A DNA stretch of 64,000 nt from Draconibacterium sediminis (GTDB lineage Bacteria; Bacteroidota; Bacteroidia; Bacteroidales; Prolixibacteraceae): NCBI RefSeq assembly GCF_000949475.1, contig NZ_JRHC01000002.1, positions 372,001 through 436,000 of the forward strand, in the 5' to 3' direction. Made by a program: the position numbers and the translations under genes. Of the stretch, positions 8,453 to 17,189 are shown piece after piece. The notes beneath the pieces are model-generated. The model was given only the letters and a program-made list of their open reading frames with translations. It was not told where the DNA came from and did no database searches. Each line of letters starts with the position of its first letter. The first letter of the stretch is position 1.

Positions 8453-8977
8453 TTAGAATCCGAAATCAGGTTTAATTTGCTCCACCCAGGCTGCAACACG
8501 TTCGTCAGTCATCTCAGGCTCAAAATCTTCGTCAAGCGGTAAACCAATAAATTTTCCATCAACCACTGCATCAGATTCTTCGAACTCGTAACCTTCGGTA
8601 TCAACCGGTCCAACTAAAACAGCATCGTTTTTCATCAGCTCTTTACCCAGCAAACCAATATGATCAACAAAAGCATGCGAGTAGGTGACGTGATCGCCCA
8701 AACCAAAAATAGCTACTGTTTTATCGCTGTAATCCACTTTTGAGATTTCAGGTAAAAATTTTCCCCAGTCGTTGTTTGAAAAACTCGAATCCCAGGTGTC
8801 TTTTCCAACAGTTGAAAGACCAAAAATTATCTTATCATATTTCTCCAGGTCGGCAGCCGAAGCATTTTTAACTGCTACCATCTCCACTTTATCTTCGCCA
8901 ATTAGTTCTTTTATTTTGTCTGCCACGCGGTTTACCGATCCACCTTCAGGACCGTAAAAAATTGCTATTTTACTCAT
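8453..8977 (-). CDS. Flavodoxin-like electron carrier with altered FMN loop
   Basis: A 174-residue long-chain flavodoxin. Recognisable elements are the first strand (KIAIFYG), the 50s-loop region KIIFGLSTVGKDTWDSSFSNNDWGKFLPEI, and VAIFGLGDHVTYSHAFVDHIGLL with the family's long-chain insertion. The phosphate-binding loop, usually T/S-x-T-G-x-T, reads GPEGGSVNRVA here, which is unusual but keeps glycines and a Ser. It would carry low-potential electrons for cytoplasmic reductases. It lies 17 bases after the prephenate dehydratase gene in the same direction. Confidence 0.88.
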   Translation of the reverse strand: MSKIAIFYGPEGGSVNRVADKIKELIGEDKVEMVAVKNASAADLEKYDKIIFGLSTVGKDTWDSSFSNNDWGKFLPEISKVDYSDKTVAIFGLGDHVTYSHAFVDHIGLLGKELMKNDAVLVGPVDTEGYEFEESDAVVDGKFIGLPLDEDFEPEMTDERVAAWVEQIKPDFGF

Positions 8978-8994
8978 ATCGTATTGTTTTAGTT

Positions 8995-9825
8995 TTATTC
9001 ATTATGCAGGTTTCCTTTTTGATATTCGCCTAAAATCGACAGGCTCGATGCACATTTTAGCACCTGGTGAATGGCGTGATCGTAATTTTCAGGTTTTTCC
9101 CACTCAATATCAACGTGGAACATATATTCATTGGGTTTACCGATTTTTGGTACCGACTGAATTTTGGTGAGGTTAATCTCATTTTTGGCAAAGGTATTTA
9201 ACACCGCAGCCAGCGATCCGTAAAAATGTCCAACTTCGAAACAAACCGATGCTTTGTTGCTTCCCTCAGTTGGGTTGCCATGTTTCGACAAAACCCAAAA
9301 GCGGGTGTAATTCTTTTTGTTGGTCTCTATTCCGGTATCCAGCACACTCAATCCATACAACTCGGCCGAGCGCAGGTTTGCTATCGATGCCGCGTCTTTT
9401 AGTTTTTTATCGGCAACCAGTTTCGACGATGCTGCCGTATCCAGTTTTTCGTGCAACTGGGCGTTCGGATAATTGTGCTCGATGTATTCCATACACTGGC
9501 GCAACGCAATGGGGTGCGAGTGGATATCTGTAATATCCTCCGGTTTCACTCCTTCATTCACCAATAAATTCATTTGAATATGAATATAAATCTCGCCAAT
9601 AATGCGCAAATGATAATCGCGAATCAACTGGTAATTATTCAACAAACTACCGGCAATGGAGTTTTCAATGGCCATAACGGCATAATCCACCTGGTCGTTA
9701 TCAATCATCTCGCATACGGTAGTAAATGTCTTACACTCAACCACCTCAATATCTTCATCAAAATATCGTCGGGCCGCATCTTCGTGAAAAGAGCCGGCTA
9801 TTCCTTGAATTGCTATCCGTTTCAT
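8995..9825 (-). CDS. pheA: Prephenate dehydratase
   Basis: A 276-residue monofunctional prephenate dehydratase, without the chorismate mutase domain found in enterobacterial PheA. The N-terminal periplasmic-binding-like catalytic domain (about 1-180) carries YAVMAIENSIAGS and the catalytic TRF motif (NYTRFWVLS). A C-terminal ACT domain follows (about 190-270; GHFYGSLAAVLNTFAKNEINLTKIQS), which normally gives feedback inhibition by phenylalanine. It converts prephenate to phenylpyruvate. A TATATTTG -7 element lies 19 bases upstream of its start. Confidence 0.93.
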   Translation of the reverse strand: MKRIAIQGIAGSFHEDAARRYFDEDIEVVECKTFTTVCEMIDNDQVDYAVMAIENSIAGSLLNNYQLIRDYHLRIIGEIYIHIQMNLLVNEGVKPEDITDIHSHPIALRQCMEYIEHNYPNAQLHEKLDTAASSKLVADKKLKDAASIANLRSAELYGLSVLDTGIETNKKNYTRFWVLSKHGNPTEGSNKASVCFEVGHFYGSLAAVLNTFAKNEINLTKIQSVPKIGKPNEYMFHVDIEWEKPENYDHAIHQVLKCASSLSILGEYQKGNLHNE

Positions 9826-9844
9826 TAATTTCTTTTAAGCAGAC

Positions 9845-9852
9845 CAAATATA
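9845..9852 (-). promoter_or_regulatory. -7 promoter element for pheA-flavodoxin
   Basis: On the minus strand the bases read TATATTTG, an exact fit to the Bacteroidota TAnnTTTG -7 consensus, 19 bases before the prephenate dehydratase ATG. No clear TTTG is seen at -33. Confidence 0.5.
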
Positions 9853-9981
9853 CGAATTATGCGCTAAGTGAAAGGGTTTCGGCGCAGAATGCCTTTAAAA
9901 TTTAAAGAACAATCGTCATAATTCCTGAAATTATTTTTGCAACACTTTGTGAATCTGACATTCGGCATTTAAGGGGAATCT

Positions 9982-10132
9982 GAATCAAGGGTTGAACTCC
10001 ATTTATCCAAAAATTCTTGATATTACCTCGAATCCTAAAGGATGATCAAGAATTTTCTCGCTTTCTTCCTTCAGGACTGAGGTGAAAAAGGGAGAAAATT
10101 GTGATTTAACAGAGATTTTCAACCCTTGATTC
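9982..10132. repeat. 151-bp nested inverted-repeat element
   Basis: A 15-bp perfect terminal inverted repeat, GAATCAAGGGTTGAA (9982-9996) and TTCAACCCTTGATTC (10118-10132), encloses a second perfect 12-bp pair, AAAATTCTTGAT (10010-10021) and ATCAAGAATTTT (10045-10056). The inner pair itself encloses ATCCTAAAGGAT. A further imperfect arm occupies about 10057-10100. The whole could fold as a three-way junction. It lies in the 433-base gap between the divergent pheA and sulfatase genes. No coding frame or clear target-site duplication is seen. It could be a MITE-like element or a structured RNA. Confidence 0.7.
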
Positions 10133-10216
10133 TCAAATGTTGGTTTTACGCTTCCCAATACTTTCTAAAAAACATTCAAAAAATGGTCCGATCAGGAATT
10201 TATTTCACGAACCTTT

Positions 10217-10224
10217 TATCTTTG
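10217..10224 (+). promoter_or_regulatory. -7 promoter element of sulfatase gene
   Basis: TATCTTTG fits TAnnTTTG exactly and lies 34 bases ahead of the sulfatase ATG. Confidence 0.45.
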
Positions 10225-10258
10225 TGTCAACACTAACAACTGAAATTAAACTAAACCA

Positions 10259-11824
10259 ATGAAGAACTTATTCCTACCAATTTGTTTTGTCGCAGTACTT
10301 TTTTTAAGTGCATGTTCAACAGAAACCAACGAGCAACAACATCCGAACATCATTTATATTTTAGCCGACGACATGGGCTACGGCGATGTATCGGCTTTTA
10401 ACGAGCAAGGGAAAATACACACTCCGAATATCGACCAGCTGGCTACTGATGGCATACGTTTTACCGATGCACACACCACTTCGGCTGTTTGCACACCCAC
10501 CCGCTATGGCATTTTAACAGGCCGTTACAATTGGCGAAGCACATTAAAATCGGGTGTGCTTACCGGCAAATCAAAAGCTCTGATTCCGCAGAGCAGGAAG
10601 ACTGTGGCTAAAATGTTACAGGAAAACAACTATACAACGGCATTTATCGGAAAATGGCACCTGGGCTGGGACTGGGCTATAAAAGACGAAACTGGTAACG
10701 GTGGCGAAGGCTGGGATCCGGATGATTTCGATAATGTTGATTTTTCGAAACCGGTGAAAAATGGTCCGAATGAGTTGGGTTTTGACTATTCGTACGGGCA
10801 CAGCGCCTCTTTGGATATGGCTCCCTATGTTTATGTAGAGAACGGCATGCCCACACAAGTTCCCGATTCGGTGACTGTAAATACGGGCAAATACTCGTGG
10901 TGGCGCGAAGGCCCCACATCGGCAGATTTTATTCACGAAGATGTTACACCCAATTTTTTCCGTAAATCGTTTTCGTACATAAAACAAATATCGAAGCAGG
11001 AGAAACCGTTCTTTTTGTACCTGGCGCTGCCCTCACCTCACACACCCATTTTGCCAACCGAGGAGTGGCAGGATAAAAGCGGTTTAAATCCCTATGCCGA
11101 TTTTGTGATGATGGTTGATGACTATGTTGGACAGATGCAACAAATAATAAAAGAAGCAGGAATTGAAGAAAATACCATTGTGATTTTTACCAGCGACAAT
11201 GGTTGTGCTCCGGCTGCAAAAATTGAGGAGATGACCGCAAAAGGCCACTACCCCAGTTACATTTTCCGGGGGCATAAAGCTGACATTTTTGAAGGTGGCC
11301 ACCGTGTTCCGTTTATCGTAAAATGGCCGGGGAAAATTACTCCGGGATCATCGTCAGACCATACCATCTGCACCACCGACCTGATGGCAACATGCGCCGA
11401 AATTATTGGCTACCAACTGGCAGACAACGAAGGAGAAGACAGTTTCAGTTTGTTACCACTGATGGGCGAAACCAGCCGCAACCAGCCCATTCGTGAGGCA
11501 ACCGTACACCATTCTGTTAACGGAAGTTTTGCCATCCGTAAAGGTCCGTGGAAACTGAATTTGTGCCCGGGCTCGGGCGGCTGGAGTTATCCGCGTCCGG
11601 GAAATAAGGAAGTTATTGATACACTCCCGAAATACCAGTTATATAACCTGGAAACCGATCCGGGCGAAACCAACAATCTCTACCTAACAAATCCGGAAAA
11701 GGCTGATGAACTAAAGGCACTGCTGACGAAATACATCGTTGACGGACGAAGTACTCCGGGAGTACCGCAACAAAACGATCCGATCGATTTCGAATGGCAG
11801 CAGGTAGATTTTATGAATGAATAA
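10259..11824 (+). CDS. S1-family sulfatase, lipoprotein
   Basis: A 521-residue arylsulfatase-type enzyme. The signal peptide ends in a lipobox (LSAC, Cys19), so it should be membrane-anchored and exported. Metal ligands start with ILADDMGYGD (about 34-43). The formylglycine motif C-T-P-T-R is at residues 78-82 within a TSAVCTPTRYGILTGR block. Later motifs include GKWHLG and FTSDNG. Activity requires conversion of Cys78 to formylglycine by a sulfatase-maturating enzyme, which is not encoded in this window. The substrate is probably a sulfated sugar. The gene stands alone between two repeat-rich gaps. Confidence 0.93.
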   Translation: MKNLFLPICFVAVLFLSACSTETNEQQHPNIIYILADDMGYGDVSAFNEQGKIHTPNIDQLATDGIRFTDAHTTSAVCTPTRYGILTGRYNWRSTLKSGVLTGKSKALIPQSRKTVAKMLQENNYTTAFIGKWHLGWDWAIKDETGNGGEGWDPDDFDNVDFSKPVKNGPNELGFDYSYGHSASLDMAPYVYVENGMPTQVPDSVTVNTGKYSWWREGPTSADFIHEDVTPNFFRKSFSYIKQISKQEKPFFLYLALPSPHTPILPTEEWQDKSGLNPYADFVMMVDDYVGQMQQIIKEAGIEENTIVIFTSDNGCAPAAKIEEMTAKGHYPSYIFRGHKADIFEGGHRVPFIVKWPGKITPGSSSDHTICTTDLMATCAEIIGYQLADNEGEDSFSLLPLMGETSRNQPIREATVHHSVNGSFAIRKGPWKLNLCPGSGGWSYPRPGNKEVIDTLPKYQLYNLETDPGETNNLYLTNPEKADELKALLTKYIVDGRSTPGVPQQNDPIDFEWQQVDFMNE

Positions 11825-11892
11825 AAGCAGTTAATAGCTTTCACCAGCAACAAAAAAAATATAACTAACTGATTTTAAAGGCTCCCCACCCA

Positions 11893-12228
11893 CCATTTTG
11901 AAGCCGTTGCAGGCCGACGACAGCATTTTTTTGACCATTTTGGGACCGGCGTAGGAATACGAAAGCATTTTTTTCTCCATTTTGAAGCCGTCGTATGTCT
12001 ACGACATCACTTTTTTCACCGTTTTGGTGCCATCGTAGTCATACGACAAGACTTTATTCACCGTTTTGGAGCTAGCGTAGCAATACGAAAGCACTTTTAC
12101 CACCATTTTGAAGCTTTCGTAGGCGTACGACATCACTTTTTTCACCGTTTTAGTGCTAGCGTAGAGCTACGAAAGTACCTTGCTCACCAACGAGAAGCCT
12201 TCGCAGGTTTACAACAGCATATTGGTTA
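11893..12228. repeat. Array 1: eight 42-bp tandem units with a CGTA-N4-TACG dyad
   Basis: Eight consecutive units of exactly 42 bases start at 11893 and repeat every 42 bases to 12228. Each opens with CC(A/G)TTTTG or a variant. Most units carry a small dyad, for example GTCGTA-TGTC-TACGAC in unit 3 and TTCGTA-GGCG-TACGAC in unit 6; unit 8 is the most diverged. One frame is open only because 42 is a multiple of three, and it has no ATG in the array. It lies between convergent genes (sulfatase and the FabK/NMO-like gene). Confidence 0.9.
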
Positions 12229-12240
12229 TCTTTTATTTTC

Positions 12241-12438
12241 TACCACAGAGTTGCGCAGAGAATTCACGGAGTTACACGGAGCGATGAAAAGTCGCAGTCG
12301 CAGTTTTCAGTCGCAGATTGCAATTTAACAATTGGATTTTACCACAGAGTTGCGCAGAGAATTCTCGGAGTTACACGGAGCGATGAAAAGTCTCAGTCGC
12401 AGTTGGCAGTCGCAGATTGCAATTTAACAGTTTTACAA
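12241..12438. repeat. Two tandem 99-bp units (ACCACAGAG...CAGTCGCAG)
   Basis: Copies start TACCACAGAG at 12241 and 12340, with only a few differences between them. Both contain GAGTTACACGGAGCGATGAAA and end near GCAGATTGCAATTTAACA. A diverged copy lies at 8343-8445 and shorter relatives at 17200-17330. They are followed by low-complexity CAATCTGCTT and TCTCAGTGCTC runs to 12528. They do not encode a plausible protein. Confidence 0.85.
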
Positions 12439-12528
12439 TTTAACAATCTGCTTCAATCTGCTTCAATCTCACCGTCTCAGTGCTCATCGTCTCACAGTCT
12501 CAAATCTCAGTGCTCAATCTTCTTCAAT
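12439..12528. repeat. Low-complexity CAATCTGCTT / TCTCAG tract
   Basis: Short imperfect repeats of CAATCTGCTT and CTCAGTGCTCA run up to the stop codon of the next gene. Similar text (CAATCTGCTCAATCTCATTC) recurs at 28636-28680, which suggests a dispersed intergenic family. Confidence 0.55.
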
Positions 12529-13479
12529 CTAAAACTCAAACCGTCCCTGCCCTGCCGCTTTTTGAGCAGCTTCGTATGCATTAATAATATCATTCATTAT
12601 TTCGGCAACAGGTTTAATCTGATTTAGCTGTGCCGAAACCTGGCCAATTTCCAGTTCGCCTTCGTCGAGATCGCCTTCGAACATTCCTTTTTTTGCCCGG
12701 CCCCGACCCAATAATTCGGCCATTGCTTCGGGTGATTGCCCTGCTTTTTCGGCTTCATCAATCCGGTTAAAAAAGCTGTTCTTTACCAACCGTACCGGTG
12801 CCAGTTTTTTTAGAGCCAGTTTTGTTCCACCTTCGCCGAGTTCGGTTACCAATCGTTTAAATTCGGGGTGTGCCGACGATTCTTCCGACACGGCAAATGC
12901 CGATCCGATCTGTACACCATCGGCACCTAAAACCATTGCCGCCAGCATTGCTTCTCCCGATCCTATTCCTCCGGCTGCAAGCAATGGGAGTTTTGTAGCT
13001 TTTCGCACCGATGGAATCAATGTCATTGTAGTGGTTTCTTCGCGGCCGTTGTGGCCACCGGCTTCGAAACCTTCGGCAACAATTGCATCAACACCGGCCG
13101 CCTCGCATTTGCCTGCAAAAAACGAACTCGACACCACATGCGCCACAGTAATTCCTTTGTCTTTTAACCAGGCGGTCCACTTTTTAGGACTACCGGCCGA
13201 TGTAAAAACCACCGGTACTTCGTGTGCGGCAATAATATCCATAACCCGTTCGGTTTCGGGGTACATCAAAGGCACATTCACTCCAAAAGGTTTATCGGTG
13301 GCCGCCTTCATTTTTACGATGTGCTCCTCCAATGTTTCGGGGTGCATCGATCCGGCGCCAATCAGTCCCAATCCTCCGCTGTTACTCACTGCCGAAGCCA
13401 GTTTCCAGCCCGAACACCAAACCATTCCCCCTTGAATTACGGGGTATTTTATATTGAATAGATTACAAATACGATTCAT
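12529..13479 (-). CDS. Nitronate monooxygenase / FabK-like flavoenzyme
   Basis: A 316-residue TIM-barrel FMN enzyme. It opens with YPVIQGGMVWCSGWKLASAVSNSGGLGLIG, then carries EGFEAGGHNGREETTTMTLIPSV and LLAAGGIGSGEAMLAAMVLGADGVQIGSAF. The EAGGH motif with its histidine is shared by nitronate monooxygenases and by the enoyl-ACP reductase FabK, and sequence alone does not separate them here. FabK would serve fatty-acid elongation. No fatty-acid genes lie next to it. Confidence 0.85.
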   Translation of the reverse strand: MNRICNLFNIKYPVIQGGMVWCSGWKLASAVSNSGGLGLIGAGSMHPETLEEHIVKMKAATDKPFGVNVPLMYPETERVMDIIAAHEVPVVFTSAGSPKKWTAWLKDKGITVAHVVSSSFFAGKCEAAGVDAIVAEGFEAGGHNGREETTTMTLIPSVRKATKLPLLAAGGIGSGEAMLAAMVLGADGVQIGSAFAVSEESSAHPEFKRLVTELGEGGTKLALKKLAPVRLVKNSFFNRIDEAEKAGQSPEAMAELLGRGRAKKGMFEGDLDEGELEIGQVSAQLNQIKPVAEIMNDIINAYEAAQKAAGQGRFEF

Positions 13480-13608
13480 ACTTTTCTTTTCAAAACAATA
13501 AACTATTGAAATAACAAATAAACACCATGCTGAACGATTGAACGATAGCAGAGGTTCAAAAAAAATAATGCTTATAAGAATCAGGAGTGATGCGTCTGTT
13601 TTCTGAAA

Positions 13609-14415
13609 CTACTTTTTATGACCGGCAGTTTCATCATCCTCAATGATATTTTCTTCCAGAATTTGCACCAGCGTTTCTTTTGACAAGCGGCGTTTAATTT
13701 CACCTTTCTGTGCTACTGAAATCGATCCTCGTTCTTCCGAAACAACAATACACAATGCATCGGTATTTTCTGTCATGCCAACAGCTGCACGGTGACGAAG
13801 TCCCAACGCTTTATCCAATTCCTTTTGTGTTAGCGGAAGAATACAACCTGCTGCAACAATACGATTTCCTTTAATAATAATGGCTCCATCGTGCAGCGGC
13901 GAGTTCTTGAAAAATATAGTGCGTATAAGCGCCGACGATATTTTTGCATTGATCCTTTCTCCGGTATTGATCTGGTCGTTTAGTTCGTTTTCATCCGCAA
14001 TAACAATCAGCGCACCGGTTCTTGTTTTCCCCATCGACTGGCAGGCGTCAACAATACTGTCAATCTGCTGCTGATTAATGCTCTTCGGTTTCCCCTGGCC
14101 AAACAACTTGTCGAGCATCAATATCTTATTCACATTATAATTGGTACCGATAAACAGCAGAAATTTTCGAATTTCGGGGTGAAAAACGATAATAAGCGCA
14201 ATAGCACCCACACCAATAAAATACCCCATTATCGATCCCAGCAGCTCCATGTTCAGCGCTTTCACCGTAAGCCAAACCAGGTACAGCGAAAACAGCCCGA
14301 TAACAATATTAAAAGCTACCGTTCCTTTTATAAGGCGGTAAAGCTGGTAAAGCAAAAAAGCCACCAGCAGAATATCGAGAATATCAAGAAATCGTATGGT
14401 TATAAATGCCAGCAT
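13609..14415 (-). CDS. cdaA: Diadenylate cyclase CdaA (c-di-AMP synthase)
   Basis: A 268-residue membrane-bound DAC enzyme. Three hydrophobic helices at the N-terminus (about 10-80) precede the DisA_N catalytic domain, with DGAIIIKGNRIVAAGCILPLT (DGA at 176-178) and GLRHRAAVGMTE (RHR at 207-209), which bind and condense two ATP molecules. The start is the ATG at 14415, which overlaps the folP stop by one base (TGATG); a TTG three bases earlier is less likely. c-di-AMP typically controls potassium and osmolyte balance. The folP-cdaA pairing suggests co-translation. Confidence 0.93.
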   Translation of the reverse strand: MLAFITIRFLDILDILLVAFLLYQLYRLIKGTVAFNIVIGLFSLYLVWLTVKALNMELLGSIMGYFIGVGAIALIIVFHPEIRKFLLFIGTNYNVNKILMLDKLFGQGKPKSINQQQIDSIVDACQSMGKTRTGALIVIADENELNDQINTGERINAKISSALIRTIFFKNSPLHDGAIIIKGNRIVAAGCILPLTQKELDKALGLRHRAAVGMTENTDALCIVVSEERGSISVAQKGEIKRRLSKETLVQILEENIIEDDETAGHKK

Positions 14416-15293
14416 CAAATGATTGTTGCTTTAATTTCACAAAATATTTTTACTGCCTCAACCGCTTCTTTTACGTCGTGTACACGCAAAATGTCGGCCC
14501 CGCCCATTAATGCCAGGGTGTTGGCCACCGAAGTGCCGTTAAGTGCTGTTTCGGGCTTGGCATCCAATGCTTTCCAGATCATCGATTTACGGCTTAATCC
14601 CACCATTACCGGAAGCTGGTACACTTTAAACGCATCGAGTTTATTTAATAACTCGTAATTATGGTCGAGTGTTTTTCCAAATCCAAAACCGGGATCGAGA
14701 ATCACCTCTTTTACGCCCAGTTTATTTAGCTTTTTTACGCGCTCGGCAAAATACTGCGCTACTTCACGAATCAGGTCGTCGTACTGCGGATCTTCCTGCA
14801 TATTTAACGGCGTTCCTTTTATATGCGACAGAATGTATGGAACCTGCAATTTCCCAACGGTTTCAAACATATTGCTGTCGAGCGATCCTCCCGAAATATC
14901 GTTAATGATGATTGGCCCTACCTCATCGATTACACGAACTGCTACCCACGAGCGAAAAGTATCAACCGAAAGCGCCACTTCGGGAAAAGCCTTATGTATG
15001 GCCTTTACAGCCGGTAACAGACGCGCCAGTTCTTCTTTGGTTGAAACCGTTTTCGATCCCGGACGTGTGGAAACCGCTCCCACATCAATAATTCCGGCGC
15101 CATCAGCAACCATTTGCTCAACGGCCTTTAGCATGGTGGTTTCGTCTTCCATTTTTCCACCATCGAAAAACGAATCGGGCGTAATATTTACAATTCCGGC
15201 AACCACCGGAATGGATAAATCAACTTCTTTTTCGCCAAGATGTAATGTACTGTTTCGTTTGAGGAACTTACCCGCAGACTGCGTAATCAACAT
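14415..15293 (-). CDS. folP: Dihydropteroate synthase
   Basis: A 292-residue TIM-barrel folate enzyme that joins p-aminobenzoate to dihydropterin pyrophosphate and is the target of sulfonamides. Signatures are GIVNITPDSFFDGG (about 33-46), GAGIIDVGAVSTRPGS, INDISGG, DPGFGFGKTLDHNYELL and VGLSRKSMI. It is first in the folP-cdaA operon. A TACATTTG -7 element on the minus strand lies at 15352-15359, 58 bases before its start, in the divergent gap shared with the DUF1599 gene. Confidence 0.96.
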   Translation of the reverse strand: MLITQSAGKFLKRNSTLHLGEKEVDLSIPVVAGIVNITPDSFFDGGKMEDETTMLKAVEQMVADGAGIIDVGAVSTRPGSKTVSTKEELARLLPAVKAIHKAFPEVALSVDTFRSWVAVRVIDEVGPIIINDISGGSLDSNMFETVGKLQVPYILSHIKGTPLNMQEDPQYDDLIREVAQYFAERVKKLNKLGVKEVILDPGFGFGKTLDHNYELLNKLDAFKVYQLPVMVGLSRKSMIWKALDAKPETALNGTSVANTLALMGGADILRVHDVKEAVEAVKIFCEIKATII

Positions 15294-15351
15294 AAGAACT
15301 GGGCTTTTTTGTTTAACAAATCATTAACTATCTATTAATTGTCGTTAACTA

Positions 15352-15359
15352 CAAATGTA
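15352..15359 (-). promoter_or_regulatory. -7 promoter element of folP-cdaA
   Basis: Minus-strand TACATTTG matches TAnnTTTG exactly. It lies within the 192-base divergent gap between folP and the DUF1599 gene. A TTTG exists further upstream, but the spacing is too short for a convincing -33. Confidence 0.42.
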
Positions 15360-15485
15360 GAATAAAACAGGCCAAATTTGCCATTTTTTCATACTTTTAT
15401 CCGGCAATTTTAGCATACAAAAATATACAGAACTTAACGAATTGAGCACAATTGGCTCAAGAAGAAGAAAAAAAGACACATAATA

Positions 15486-16031
15486 ATGGACAGAACAAAC
15501 CAGCAATACGACCAGGTAATTTCAATATGCCGTAATATATTTTCGAAGAAAATGACCGATTACGGAACAGCATGGCGAATATTGCGTCCGACCTCTCTTA
15601 CCGACCAGATTTACATTAAAGCACAGCGCATACGAAGCATTGAAGAAAAAGGTGTTACAAAAGTTGACGAAGGCGTAAAACCTGAATTCATTGGTATTAT
15701 TAATTACTGTATTATGGGCTTAATTCAGCTGGAATTAGGCACATCTGACCAGGAAGTACCCCATGAAACCATTCAGGAGCTTTACGACAAATATTTTAAC
15801 GAAGCCAAAACGCTGATGATGGATAAAAACCACGATTATGGCGAGGCCTGGAGAAATATGCGCATCAGTTCGTACACCGATCTGATTTTAATGAAAATAC
15901 AACGCACAAAACAAATAGAAGATAATCAAGGGAAAACACTTATATCGGAAGGAATTGATGCCAACTATATGGATATGATCAATTATTCTGTGTTTGCCAT
16001 GATTAAAATTGAATTTGAAAACAAAGAATAA
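15486..16031 (+). CDS. DUF1599 domain protein, internally duplicated
   Basis: A 181-residue protein made of two similar halves. The first carries DYGTAWRILRPTSLTDQIYIKAQRIRSIEE and the second DYGEAWRNMRISSYTDLILMKIQRTKQIED, followed in each by similar glycine-bearing helices. This is the DUF1599 arrangement, about 180 residues in Bacteroidota. Function is unknown. It is 8 bases before the BT_3928-like gene, with tpiA next, an order familiar from Bacteroides. Confidence 0.88.
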   Translation: MDRTNQQYDQVISICRNIFSKKMTDYGTAWRILRPTSLTDQIYIKAQRIRSIEEKGVTKVDEGVKPEFIGIINYCIMGLIQLELGTSDQEVPHETIQELYDKYFNEAKTLMMDKNHDYGEAWRNMRISSYTDLILMKIQRTKQIEDNQGKTLISEGIDANYMDMINYSVFAMIKIEFENKE

Positions 16032-16039
16032 ACTCGCCT

Positions 16040-17170
16040 ATGAATATTGTTAAGCAACTCGCACGGATTCTTTTTGGTATTGTTTTTATTTTCTCCGGAT
16101 TTGTAAAAGGAGTCGATCCGTGGGGATCGGCCTACAAATTTACCGACTACTTTAATGCCATGGGGCTCGACTGGTTGCTTTGGGCAGCCTTCCCGCTGGG
16201 AGTGTTGCTGGCTTTTGCCGAGTTTGCCATTGGAGTGGCTTTTGTGTTTAACTGGCGGATGCGTTTGTTTTCGTGGCTGGGCTTATTGTTCATGGCCTTT
16301 TTTACACCTTTAACACTTTGGATCGCACTAAAAAATCCGGTAACCGACTGCGGTTGTTTTGGCGATGCACTGGTAATTTCAAATTGGGAAACATTTTATA
16401 AAAACCTTGTATTTATTACGCTGGCAATTATTGTTGTGGTGAACCGAAAATGGTATGCCGACAAGGTAAAAAGTATTGTTCCGGGCATACTTAGTATAGG
16501 TGTTTTTATCGTGTACTTCGGCATTGTTTACTATTCGTACAGCCACTTGCCGATATTAGACTTCAGACCGTACAAAGTGGGCACCAATATTCCGGAAGCA
16601 ATGAGTATTCCCGACGATGCGCCACAAGAAATCTACGAGAATATATTTTATTATAAGAACAAAAATACCGGTGACGTAAAAGAATTCACGGAACAAAATT
16701 ATCCATGGCAAGACACCACTAATTGGGAATACCACGATATGGAATCGAATTTGGTGCAGGAAGGTTACGAACCGCCCATTCATGATTTCACCATTGAATC
16801 GCCCGAAGGTGATGACATCAAAGACTTCTTTATTTACGACGAAAATTATGTGTTTATGCTTGTGGCCTACGACCTGCATAAAACCAGTACCAAGTCGCAG
16901 GAAGAGATTAACACATTAGCGCACTGGGCCATGGATAAAGGATATTCGTTTGTTTGCCTCACCTCTACCCTGCAGGATGAAGCAATGGAATTTGCAGAAC
17001 AAAACGACGCGCCTTACGAGTTCTTTAATTGCGACGAAATTACCTTAAAAACAATGATTCGGTCGAACCCGGGATTGATCGTAATGAAAGACGGAACCAT
17101 TCTGGATAAATGGCATTACAACGACATTCCTTCGCCGGAAGAGGTTGAAGCTGAATTTGAAATTGAATAA
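16040..17170 (+). CDS. BT_3928-family membrane protein (DoxX/MauE-like plus thioredoxin-like part)
   Basis: A 376-residue protein. The first 155 residues hold about four transmembrane helices of DoxX/MauE type, with FIFSGFVKGVDPWGSAYKF and the conserved cysteine pair in NPVTDCGCFGDAL. A soluble C-terminal part (about 190-376) resembles a thioredoxin-like fold but shows no CxxC. MauE/VKOR-like membrane domains with paired cysteines often pass electrons to the periplasm, so a redox role is inferred. It is cotranscribed with the DUF1599 gene. Confidence 0.84.
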   Translation: MNIVKQLARILFGIVFIFSGFVKGVDPWGSAYKFTDYFNAMGLDWLLWAAFPLGVLLAFAEFAIGVAFVFNWRMRLFSWLGLLFMAFFTPLTLWIALKNPVTDCGCFGDALVISNWETFYKNLVFITLAIIVVVNRKWYADKVKSIVPGILSIGVFIVYFGIVYYSYSHLPILDFRPYKVGTNIPEAMSIPDDAPQEIYENIFYYKNKNTGDVKEFTEQNYPWQDTTNWEYHDMESNLVQEGYEPPIHDFTIESPEGDDIKDFFIYDENYVFMLVAYDLHKTSTKSQEEINTLAHWAMDKGYSFVCLTSTLQDEAMEFAEQNDAPYEFFNCDEITLKTMIRSNPGLIVMKDGTILDKWHYNDIPSPEEVEAEFEIE

Positions 17171-17189
17171 GAAGAGGCTAGTTTCGAGC

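Noticed and set aside
11893-12228. CRISPR array
   Set aside because: The 42-base units are repeated throughout with no unique spacers and no cas genes nearby.
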